The notes beneath the pieces were generated by a model, which was given only the letters and a program-made list of their open reading frames with translations, made no database searches and had not been told where the DNA came from. The position numbers and the translations under genes were made by a program. Shown here in pieces: positions 8,514-14,924 of a DNA stretch of 20,549 nt; position 1 is the stretch's first letter, and every line of letters starts with the position of its first letter. This stretch comes from Chrysiogenia bacterium (GTDB lineage: Bacteria; JAGRBM01), in NCBI GenBank assembly GCA_020434085.1, contig JAGRBM010000313.1, positions 1-20,549 of the forward strand, given 5' to 3'.

Positions 8514-9529
8514 TCCAGTTCACTCTTCAAATCTCTTGCCAGCAGATCCTGCAGGGCGATTTTGACGTCCTTGCCTTCGTGGAGGACGCGGTAGACCTGC
8601 TCGGCAATGGGCATTTCGACGCTCTCGCGCTGGGCGAGCTGCCAGGTGCTGCGCGCGGTCTCGACGCCTTCGGCGACCTGCTTCATGCCGCCCAGGATGT
8701 CTTCGACTTTTTCGCCCTTGCCGATGCGCTCGCCGACCGTTCTGTTTCTGGAAAGGCTTCCCATGCAGGTGAGCACCAGGTCGCCCATGCCGGAAAGCCC
8801 GGCGAAGGTGAGCGGGTTGGCCCCCATGCGCACGCCAAGGCGCGAGATCTCTGCAAGGCCGCGGGTGATCATGGCGCACTGGGTGTTGTAGCCCATGCCC
8901 ATCCCCTCGAGTGCGCCGGCGGCCAGCGCGATGACGTTCTTGAGCGCGCCGCCGAGCTCTACGCCCACGACGTCGTAGCTCGTGTAGACGCGAAACCAGG
9001 GCTGGTGAAAGACCGCCTGCACCTGCCGGGCGATGCGGCCGTTCTCACAGGCAAGCGTGACATTGGTCGGCATCTTCTGGGCGACTTCCTTGGCGAAAGA
9101 CGGGCCCGAGATGTAGCAGAGCGAGCCGTGCATCTCGCGCGGCAGCTCTTCGAGGAAGACGTCGCTCATGAGCGCCAGCGTGTCTTTCTCGATTCCCTTG
9201 GAGGCGGAGACGATCGCCGTGCCAGGCTGCAGGTGATCCTTCATCTCGCGCACGACCGAGCGCAGGAACTGGCTGGGCACCACGCTGACGATGAGGTCCT
9301 TGCCGGAGACTGCGGCCTGCAGGTCGCTCGTGGCAGTCAGGTTCTCGGGAAGCTTCGCGCCGGGAAGGAACACGGTGTTCTCATGCTCGGCGTTGACGGC
9401 GGCGACGACTTCTTCCTCGCGCGCCCACAGGGTGACGGGAAAACCCTTGCTGGCCAGCACGAAGGCCAGCGCCGTGCCCCAGGCGCCGGCGCCGACTACT
9501 GCGATTTTTGGTGATTCGAGATTGATCAT
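8510..9529 (-). CDS. gpsA: NAD(P)+-dependent glycerol-3-phosphate dehydrogenase
   Basis: This cytosolic enzyme reduces dihydroxyacetone phosphate to sn-glycerol 3-phosphate, supplying the phospholipid backbone. The 339-residue length is normal for the family. The N-terminal Rossmann motif GAGAWG is at 13-18, and ASKGIE at 109-114 and ISGPSFAKEVA at 140-150 are family landmarks. The C-terminal helical domain carries GALKNVIALAAG (194-205), whose Lys197 fits the catalytic lysine, then GLSGMGDL (244-251) and SRNRTVG (260-266). ATG at 9529 places the Rossmann motif at the usual distance from the start; the Shine-Dalgarno sequence is weak. It follows the assembly-ATPase gene by 76 nt on the same strand and overlaps the HEAT-repeat gene by 4 nt, so the last two are certainly co-translated if expressed. 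Nothing indicates loss of function. Confidence 0.97.
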   Translation of the reverse strand: MINLESPKIAVVGAGAWGTALAFVLASKGFPVTLWAREEEVVAAVNAEHENTVFLPGAKLPENLTATSDLQAAVSGKDLIVSVVPSQFLRSVVREMKDHLQPGTAIVSASKGIEKDTLALMSDVFLEELPREMHGSLCYISGPSFAKEVAQKMPTNVTLACENGRIARQVQAVFHQPWFRVYTSYDVVGVELGGALKNVIALAAGALEGMGMGYNTQCAMITRGLAEISRLGVRMGANPLTFAGLSGMGDLVLTCMGSLSRNRTVGERIGKGEKVEDILGGMKQVAEGVETARSTWQLAQRESVEMPIAEQVYRVLHEGKDVKIALQDLLARDLKSELE

Positions 9530-9605
9530 GCTTGTCTCAAGTCTCTTTCGTATTGCTCTCTGGAGTATCGGAACTTGCCGCGACGATTTGCGCGCGGCGA
9601 GGTGA

Positions 9606-11408
9606 CTAGATCGTCACGCGAATGACTTCATCGAAGGTCGTGATGCCCATGGCCAGCTTCTTCACCGCTGCCTCACGCAGGGTGAGCATCCCCTGATCAA
9701 GGCCGGCCTTTCGGAGCTCGACGATGTCGGGGTTGTCCTTGATGAGTTTTCGCACCTTGTCGGTCATTTCAAAGGCTTCGTAGATGCCGTCGCGCCCGCG
9801 GTAACCGGTGTTGCGGCAGAGATTGCAGCCCGCGCCCTGCTGGACGGGCAGCTCCTTGCGCGACTTGGTCGGAATCTTGAGAAGCTCCATCTGCTCCTGG
9901 GTGAGCATGACGGTCTCCTGGCACTCGGGACAGATCTTGCGCACCAGGCGCTGGCCGATCACGCCGAGCACTGTTGAGGATACCAAGTAGGGTTCGATCC
10001 CCAGCTCCAGCAGACGCGTGACCGCCGAGGCGGCGTCGTTGGTATGCAGCGTGGAGAGAACGAGGTGCCCGGTGAGCGCGGCCTGCACGGCGTTCTCTGC
10101 CGTCTCATGGTCGCGGATCTCGCCCACCATGATGATGTCGGGATCCTGCCGGAGAATCGTTCGGAGCGCGCTGGCGAAGGTGACACCGATCTTGGTGTTC
10201 ACGGCCGTCTGGTTGAAGCGCTCGATCACCATCTCGATGGGATCTTCGATGGTGGTTACGCTGACCTCGGAGGTGGCGATCTGGTTGAGCGCCGAATACA
10301 GCGTCGTCGTCTTGCCGCTTCCCGTGGGGCCGGTGACCAGAATGATGCCGTTGGGTGACTCGATCCACTTCTCGAAGAGCTGCTGCTCGCGCTGGAAGAA
10401 TCCCAGCCGGTCGATGTCCTGGATGAGCACCTCGGGGTTGAAGATGCGGATGACCATCTTCTCGCCGAATGCCACCGGCAGGGTGGACAGGCGCATTTCC
10501 ACTTCCTGTCCGTAGTGGGAGAGCTTGTGGCGCCCGTCCTGCGGGCGGCGCTTCTCTGCGATGTCCATGCGCGCGCGGGTTTTCAGGTGTGATACCAGCG
10601 CCGTCTGGATCTCGCGGCGCATCTCCAGCACCGTGTGCAGCATCCCGTCGATGCGAAGGCGCACGTGCGCGGTGGCGCGCTTGGGCTCGATGTGGATGTC
10701 CGAGGCCTTGTGATCGAGGGCGTAGTTGAACAGGTAGTCCACCAGCTTGCCGATGACCCGGTTGTCGGACTCGATCTCGGCTCCCTGCTTGAGCTCGATC
10801 ATGTTCTCGAGGTTGCTCAGGTCCGTCTGGATGGCCCCGAATTCCTCACCGGCCTGCTGCAGGGACGAGCGCATGCCGTAGAACTCGGTAATCACCTTGA
10901 GAATGTCGGTCTTGGGAGAGAGCACGGGCTCGAAATCCCGGCCGAGCTGCTTGGATAGATCCGCCAGCAGCGGGCGGGCCGAAGGATCGGGAATGGCCGT
11001 CAGGATCTTGCGGCCCTCCGCGCGGATCGGCACAATCATGTGCCGGTTGGCATAGCGCTGGGGAAACTGGGAGGTCACGAACTCGGCGTTGAGCTCGAGC
11101 GGGTTGATCTTCTCAAAGCGCATCCCGTAGTGCTTGGCCACCAGTTCGGTGATGCGATCCTCTGTGAGCACCTTGCCGTTATCCGAGCCCGGCGCCCGCA
11201 GGTGCAGATAGGAGAGCACGTCGACCGCGGAGATGGAGGCCGCGCGGCCCTCCAGCCCGAGGCGACGGAACTGGCCGCGTCGTTCCTTCAAAATGGCAGT
11301 GCGCAGCTCGTTGTCACGCTGCTGGATCTCGCCGGCATTGCGCTCTTCGAGCAGACCCTCCTGCACCAGGATCTGACAGAGTCCTCGGGTTGTCAGCTCT
11401 TGTTCCAC
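9606..11408 (-). CDS. GspE/PilB-family secretion or type IV pilus assembly ATPase
   Basis: A cytoplasmic hexameric-type ATPase that powers pilus or pseudopilus assembly. Numbering from the chosen GTG (600 aa): an atypical N-terminal segment at 1-85 with a loose MshEN-like pattern (ILVQEGLL), a T2SSE_N domain (PF05157-like) at about 85-185, then the ATPase core. The core shows Walker A GPTGSGKT (360-367), Asp box TIEDPIE (386-392), Walker B DPDIIMVGE (422-430) and His box GHLVLSTLHTND (447-458). A zinc-type motif pairs CPEC (C493, C496) with CNLC (C528, C531). All key residues are present. A TTG six nt upstream (11414) is also possible, but AGAGG at 11418-11422 lies 9 nt from the GTG and only 3 from the TTG. 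No pilin, inner-membrane platform or secretin gene is visible, so PilB and GspE cannot be separated. Divergent from the HD-GYP gene. Confidence 0.93.
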   Translation of the reverse strand: MEQELTTRGLCQILVQEGLLEERNAGEIQQRDNELRTAILKERRGQFRRLGLEGRAASISAVDVLSYLHLRAPGSDNGKVLTEDRITELVAKHYGMRFEKINPLELNAEFVTSQFPQRYANRHMIVPIRAEGRKILTAIPDPSARPLLADLSKQLGRDFEPVLSPKTDILKVITEFYGMRSSLQQAGEEFGAIQTDLSNLENMIELKQGAEIESDNRVIGKLVDYLFNYALDHKASDIHIEPKRATAHVRLRIDGMLHTVLEMRREIQTALVSHLKTRARMDIAEKRRPQDGRHKLSHYGQEVEMRLSTLPVAFGEKMVIRIFNPEVLIQDIDRLGFFQREQQLFEKWIESPNGIILVTGPTGSGKTTTLYSALNQIATSEVSVTTIEDPIEMVIERFNQTAVNTKIGVTFASALRTILRQDPDIIMVGEIRDHETAENAVQAALTGHLVLSTLHTNDAASAVTRLLELGIEPYLVSSTVLGVIGQRLVRKICPECQETVMLTQEQMELLKIPTKSRKELPVQQGAGCNLCRNTGYRGRDGIYEAFEMTDKVRKLIKDNPDIVELRKAGLDQGMLTLREAAVKKLAMGITTFDEVIRVTI

Positions 11409-11417
11409 CGGCAAAAA

Positions 11418-11422
11418 CCTCT
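11418..11422 (-). promoter_or_regulatory. Ribosome-binding site deciding the ATPase start
   Basis: On the minus strand this reads AGAGG. It is 9 nt from the GTG at 11408 and only 3 nt from the TTG at 11414, which favours the GTG start. Confidence 0.5.
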
Positions 11423-11590
11423 ATTGATTTTCAAAGGTTAGACCGCTTTGCAGCACCGGAGCAAGATGCCCGTAGATCTGGGGTGGTCGGCCCGGCGATG
11501 TCCATGCCCGTTGGCCCTTGCGCCCTGCTTTGTGATACATGGCAGGTGTTTCGAGGCAGGGGGAGGGGGCTGCAAAGCTCCGAATCGCAC

Positions 11591-11596
11591 GGGGGA
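11591..11596 (+). promoter_or_regulatory. Ribosome-binding site deciding the HD-GYP start
   Basis: GGGGGA sits 8 nt before the ATG at 11605. The open frame extends upstream to an ATG at 11539, but that ATG lacks a good Shine-Dalgarno sequence and its extra 22 residues precede the natural start of the receiver-like fold. Confidence 0.6.
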
Positions 11597-11604
11597 CGTA
11601 CAGC

Positions 11605-13611
11605 ATGAGGGGATCCCAACGCACCAGCGTTGTCTTTTTTGGCGATTTTGATGCCAGCATCAAGAAGGCCCTGCCGAAGCTTCCATCGCAATTCGCGCGC
11701 CTGCAGACCGACGACACCGAGGCCGTCGCCGAGCTGGTGGACCGGCATGTGCCGTTTCTGCTGGTTTTCGACGCGGACAAGACCGGCAAGGTCACCAGCG
11801 AGCTGACCAAGCGCATCGGCGCCAAGCACGCCAAGGCCCGGTTCGTGGCGCTTTACGGCAAGAATGGGCCGTCGATCAAGAAACTCTCGGCCCACCGCGC
11901 GGTGACCAGCCTGCTCAAAAAGCCGGTGGAGGCGCTCGAATTCCAGCTCGCCGTGCGCAAAGCGGCCGATCTGCTCGACACAGAGTCGAACAATCTCTCG
12001 CTCGAAAAAGCGGTGGAGCGCCAGCGCGACGACTTGGAAAAATTCTTCAAGATTGGCACCGCACTCTCCACAGAGCGCAACCTCGAAAAGCTCCTCGACA
12101 TGATCGTCAAGGAATGTCGGCGTGCCACCCGCGCAGATGCCGGCTCGCTCTACCTGATGGAAGATGTCGAGGGGGAGGAAACAGGCCCTGTTGGCGCGCC
12201 CTACCGGCGCGATGAGGAGCATCCCAAGGTGCTGCGCTTCACCGTTGCGCAGAACCACTCGGTCTCGGTGCCGTTCCAGAGCTTCACCATGCCCGTGAGC
12301 AAGAGTTCCATCGCCGGTTACGTCGCGGCAACGGGCGAGATTCTGAACATCAAGGACGTCTACCACCTGCCCAGCGACAGCCCGTTCGGCTACAGCAAGG
12401 CCTTCGATGAGAGTGTCGGCTACCGCTGCTGCTCCATGCTGACCGTGCCCATGACCAATCGAGAGGGCGAGGTCATCGGCGTCATGCAGCTCATCAACAA
12501 GAAGCAGCCGGGGATCGAGTATCTCGACAATCCCGAGAATACGCCGAACCGGGTCGAGCCCTTCGACGTGCATGATGAGCACCTGCTGCTCTCGCTGGCC
12601 TCGCAGGCGGCGGTCTCCATCGAGAAGGTCCGCCTCTACAACGATGTCGAAGGCCTGTTCGAGGCGCTTGCACAGAGCTATGCCCACGCGCTCGAAATTC
12701 GAGATCCCGTCACTGGCGGCCACTGCGCGCGCCTGGTTCACTATGCCATGACCATGGCCGAGAAGATCAACGCCCAGACCGAGGGGCCCTTTGCGGGCGT
12801 GCGCTTCAACGAGGACGAGCTGCTCGAACTCAAGTATGCCAGCTTCCTCCACGATGTGGGCAAGATCGGCGTGCGCGAGGCCGTGCTCAACAAGGCCCAC
12901 AAGCTCTCGCCGGCCGACGAGGAATCACTGCGCGCGAAGTTCGGCTTCATCCAGCAGAGCGTGCTGACCGAGGCCTACCGCAAGGGCAAGGCCAAGCCTG
13001 GCGAGGACCTCCCCGACGAAGTGGCGGCCGAGGTCCATGCCTGGCAGGAAGACCTTGAGTTTCTGCTGGACGTGAACTCGCGCGGGTGGGTCAAGCCCGA
13101 GGAAATCGAGCGCATCAAGGAAATCGGCGCGCGACAATACAAGGACGTCGACCGCAAGAAGCGTCCGGTGCTCACCGATCACGAGATCGAGAACCTGACC
13201 ATCCAGCGCGGCAACCTCTCGCCGCGCGAGCGTGAGAACATCGAGAGTCACATCGCGCTGACCTGGGACATCCTGGAGGAAATCCCCTGGCCCAAGCGTT
13301 TTGCCAATGTGCCGCACATCGCCGGTTCCCATCACGAGAAGCTAGACGGCAGCGGCTATCCCCACGGCCTCAAGGGTGAGCAGTGTCTGGTGCAGGCGCG
13401 CCTGCTGACGATTCTGGATATTTTCGAGGCGCTCACCGCCCGCGACCGTCCCTACAAGCCGCCGATGCCCATCGAAAAGGCCATCGCCATCCTGCAGGAA
13501 GAGGCTGACGCCGGGCACCTGGACAAGGATCTCGTCAATCTCTTCGTGGAAACCGAGGCATGGAAGGATTTCCAGCAGACCTTCGACTCGCTGGCCAGCA
13601 AGGCCCAGTAG
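11605..13611 (+). CDS. REC-like/GAF/HD-GYP cyclic-di-GMP phosphodiesterase
   Basis: A 668-residue cytoplasmic regulator predicted to hydrolyse cyclic di-GMP. Residues 1-125 look like a divergent receiver: Asp14 in the acidic pocket, Asp56 at the phosphoacceptor position (FLLVFD) and the Lys106-Pro107 signature, although the usual Thr/Ser position looks altered. A charged helix at 130-148 leads into a GAF sensor domain (about 150-345, ending TVPMTNREGEVIGVMQLINK). The HD-GYP domain spans about 350-660, with GGHCARL (His373), HDVGK (His416, Asp417), His549, HHEKLDGSGYPHGL (His576, His577) and LDIFEALTARDRPYK (Asp605). Metal ligands and the GYP loop are intact, so activity is likely. About 100 extra residues (434-534) lie between HDVGK and His549. 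The glutaredoxin-like gene starts 7 nt after the stop. Signal input via phosphorylation or the GAF ligand is inferred. Confidence 0.94.
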   Translation: MRGSQRTSVVFFGDFDASIKKALPKLPSQFARLQTDDTEAVAELVDRHVPFLLVFDADKTGKVTSELTKRIGAKHAKARFVALYGKNGPSIKKLSAHRAVTSLLKKPVEALEFQLAVRKAADLLDTESNNLSLEKAVERQRDDLEKFFKIGTALSTERNLEKLLDMIVKECRRATRADAGSLYLMEDVEGEETGPVGAPYRRDEEHPKVLRFTVAQNHSVSVPFQSFTMPVSKSSIAGYVAATGEILNIKDVYHLPSDSPFGYSKAFDESVGYRCCSMLTVPMTNREGEVIGVMQLINKKQPGIEYLDNPENTPNRVEPFDVHDEHLLLSLASQAAVSIEKVRLYNDVEGLFEALAQSYAHALEIRDPVTGGHCARLVHYAMTMAEKINAQTEGPFAGVRFNEDELLELKYASFLHDVGKIGVREAVLNKAHKLSPADEESLRAKFGFIQQSVLTEAYRKGKAKPGEDLPDEVAAEVHAWQEDLEFLLDVNSRGWVKPEEIERIKEIGARQYKDVDRKKRPVLTDHEIENLTIQRGNLSPRERENIESHIALTWDILEEIPWPKRFANVPHIAGSHHEKLDGSGYPHGLKGEQCLVQARLLTILDIFEALTARDRPYKPPMPIEKAIAILQEEADAGHLDKDLVNLFVETEAWKDFQQTFDSLASKAQ

Positions 13612-13618
13612 CGCGCCC

Positions 13619-13876
13619 ATGAGCGTCCAGGTCACGCTTTACACCCGTGCCGAGTGCCACCTGTGTGAGGAGGCTAAGGCCGTGCTGGAGCGTGTGGCCG
13701 CCGATCAGCCCTTTGCCCTCGAAGTTGTCGATGTTGATACCGATCCGGACCTGGCGGGCCAGTATGGTCTTGAAGTGCCAGTCGTGTTGATCGCCGGGCG
13801 CAAGCGGTTTAAGTATCGCGTCGACGAGGAGCGGCTTCGAAAGCTCCTCACACTGGGGAACGATGGAAAACTCTGA
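13619..13876 (+). CDS. Glutaredoxin-like thiol-redox protein
   Basis: An 85-residue protein with a thioredoxin fold of the short glutaredoxin-like (DUF836) type. Visible features are the first strand VTLYTR, the redox motif CHLC (Cys13, Cys16) at the start of the first helix, the strand ALEVVDVDTDPDL and the cis-proline site VPVV (Pro54). Such proteins reduce disulfides or mixed disulfides in the cytoplasm; substrates of this subfamily are not well defined. It lacks a signal peptide. It lies 7 nt after the HD-GYP gene with no clear Shine-Dalgarno sequence, so translation probably depends on coupling. Its last 14 nt overlap the start of the TlpA-like gene. The adjacent membrane thioredoxin makes a shared thiol-redox role plausible. 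Confidence 0.88.
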   Translation: MSVQVTLYTRAECHLCEEAKAVLERVAADQPFALEVVDVDTDPDLAGQYGLEVPVVLIAGRKRFKYRVDEERLRKLLTLGNDGKL

Positions 13877-14576
13877 GACAGACGCCGAGACTCTGGAAGC
13901 GCACAAGACCCGCGCCGAGCGCAAGGGAGCGCAGTATTTCCAGGCCATGATTCTCGTGATCGTGCTGGGCGGACTGGTGCTTTACTTCTTTCCCCCGGAA
14001 ACCCAGGAGCGCAGCTTCCTGAAGGCCGGGGACATCGCCGAGCCGTTCGACCTGCCGCTGGTGGATGGCTCGGGCACGATGAGCTGGGAAAAGGACTTCA
14101 AGGGCAAGGTGGTGCTGCTCAACTACTGGGCCACCTGGTGCAAGCCCTGCCTGGAAGAGATGCCGGCTCTGGACCGCCTTCACGACCGTCTGGAGGCCGA
14201 AGGGCTGACCGTCGTGGCCATCAGCGAAGATGATGTGATCGCGCTTCCAAGGGACTTCAATGAGGAAAACGATCTCTCTTTCCCCGTCCTCTGGGACGAT
14301 GACCACCGGGTGGCCTCGCGCTGGGGGACCTTCAAGTATCCCGAGACCTACGTCATCGGCCGCGACGGGGTGGTAGTCCAGAAGCTCTTCGGGCCCGCTG
14401 ACTGGGACTCGACCAAGGCCATCGAGTTCTTTCGGGGCCTGCTGACCCAGGGAGAAGAGGGTAACGAGGCCGCCGAGATCCCCACGGACCCCGGAGCAGC
14501 CCGTTCGCCCGAGCGCGGCAGCATGCGCCAGAAGATCGAGCAGCGCGGCGGCGCTCCCTCCGGCAGTGTCCAGTAG
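13863..14576 (+). CDS. Membrane-anchored TlpA/ResA-type thioredoxin
   Basis: The 237-residue protein has a short charged cytoplasmic N-terminus, one transmembrane helix at about 27-43 (AMILVIVLGGLVLYFF), and a thioredoxin domain exposed outside the membrane. The domain has the AhpC-TSA/Redoxin layout: GDIAEPFDLPLVDGSG, the strand VVLLNYWATW, active site WCKPC (Cys93, Cys96), and the cis-proline at Pro160 within FKYPETYVIGRDG. The tail after about residue 195 is polar and probably disordered. Family members reduce disulfides in apocytochrome c or other exported proteins; no cytochrome maturation genes are visible here, so the substrate is open. GGGGA lies 4 nt upstream of ATG. The gene overlaps the glutaredoxin-like gene by 14 nt, so the two are almost certainly co-transcribed. 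No terminator was found directly after the stop. Confidence 0.93.
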   Translation: MENSETDAETLEAHKTRAERKGAQYFQAMILVIVLGGLVLYFFPPETQERSFLKAGDIAEPFDLPLVDGSGTMSWEKDFKGKVVLLNYWATWCKPCLEEMPALDRLHDRLEAEGLTVVAISEDDVIALPRDFNEENDLSFPVLWDDDHRVASRWGTFKYPETYVIGRDGVVVQKLFGPADWDSTKAIEFFRGLLTQGEEGNEAAEIPTDPGAARSPERGSMRQKIEQRGGAPSGSVQ

Positions 14577-14924
14577 CCAAAACCCGCAGTTATTTCAACG
14601 CCTTAGCTCTACCCAAAAACCTGTCAGAAAGCCGCACTTGCCCCTTGCAAGGGAGCGAGTACTTCGATAAGCTCTTATTTGCCTCACGTTGCCATATATT
14701 GCATTACCAGTCGTGTCGACGTGGGCCGAGTTGTAGAGGTGTAGGGCGTCCGCTTCAGCGTAGCGGGATTTTGTGCCGGCAGGGGTAGTGCGGGCACAGG
14801 TGAAAATCCCCTCGTCCTTGCACCCGGAACAGCACTTAAATAAGTAGGAGAGGCTGGGCGGAGTATTCATCCGGCGCGTGGCAGTTGGGCCGCGGCCGGG
14901 GGAAGAAGCGCCCAAAATTCCGGG
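14577..14924. other. 348-nt gap rich in inverted repeats; no gene recognised
   Basis: No convincing coding frame is seen; the minus-strand open frame here is an extension of an antisense shadow of smc. The gap holds five inverted repeats: the 12-nt palindrome CCCTTGCAAGGG (14642-14653), ATAAG/CTTAT (14667-14678), CCGCT/AGCGG (14750-14766), a bipartite hairpin (14765-14810) and ACTTA/TAAGT (14834-14845). A TATATT resembling a -10 box lies at 14695-14700, but no matching -35 is seen. The gap presumably carries the smc promoter. There is no recognised riboswitch, small RNA family or transposase. Confidence 0.6.
14765..14810. other. Bipartite 13-bp hairpin in the smc upstream gap
   Basis: GGGATTTT (14765-14772) pairs with AAAATCCC (14803-14810), and GTGCC (14773-14777) pairs with GGCAC (14793-14797). 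This leaves a 15-nt loop and a 5-nt bulge (14798-14802). No T-run follows, so it is not a standard terminator. It could be part of an RNA element or a small repeat; its function is unknown. Confidence 0.55.

Noticed and set aside
8579-9514. Plus-strand open frame (311 codons) opposite gpsA
   Set aside because: Antisense shadow of a fully conserved gpsA; no domain in its translation.
9577-9598. Hairpin GCCGCG/CGCGGC between the ATPase gene and gpsA
   Set aside because: Only 6 bp with a 10-nt loop and no T-run on either strand, so not convincing as a terminator.
11446-11577. Inverted pair CTTTGCAG (11446) and CTGCAAAG (11570) in the divergent promoter gap
   Set aside because: Eight bases separated by 116 nt can occur by chance, and no operator family was recognised.
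11431-12900. Minus-strand open frame (489 codons) opposite the HD-GYP gene
   Set aside because: It covers the intact receiver/GAF/HD-GYP coding sequence and has no recognisable fold; a shadow frame.
14645-14700. Possible sigma-70 hexamers (TTGCAA, TAAGCT, TATATT) upstream of smc
   Set aside because: No pair has both good matches and correct spacing, so no smc promoter is called.
14590-14846. TTATTT-containing ends of the gap resembling terminal inverted repeats
   Set aside because: The match is short and needs a gap to align; no target-site duplication or transposase was seen.
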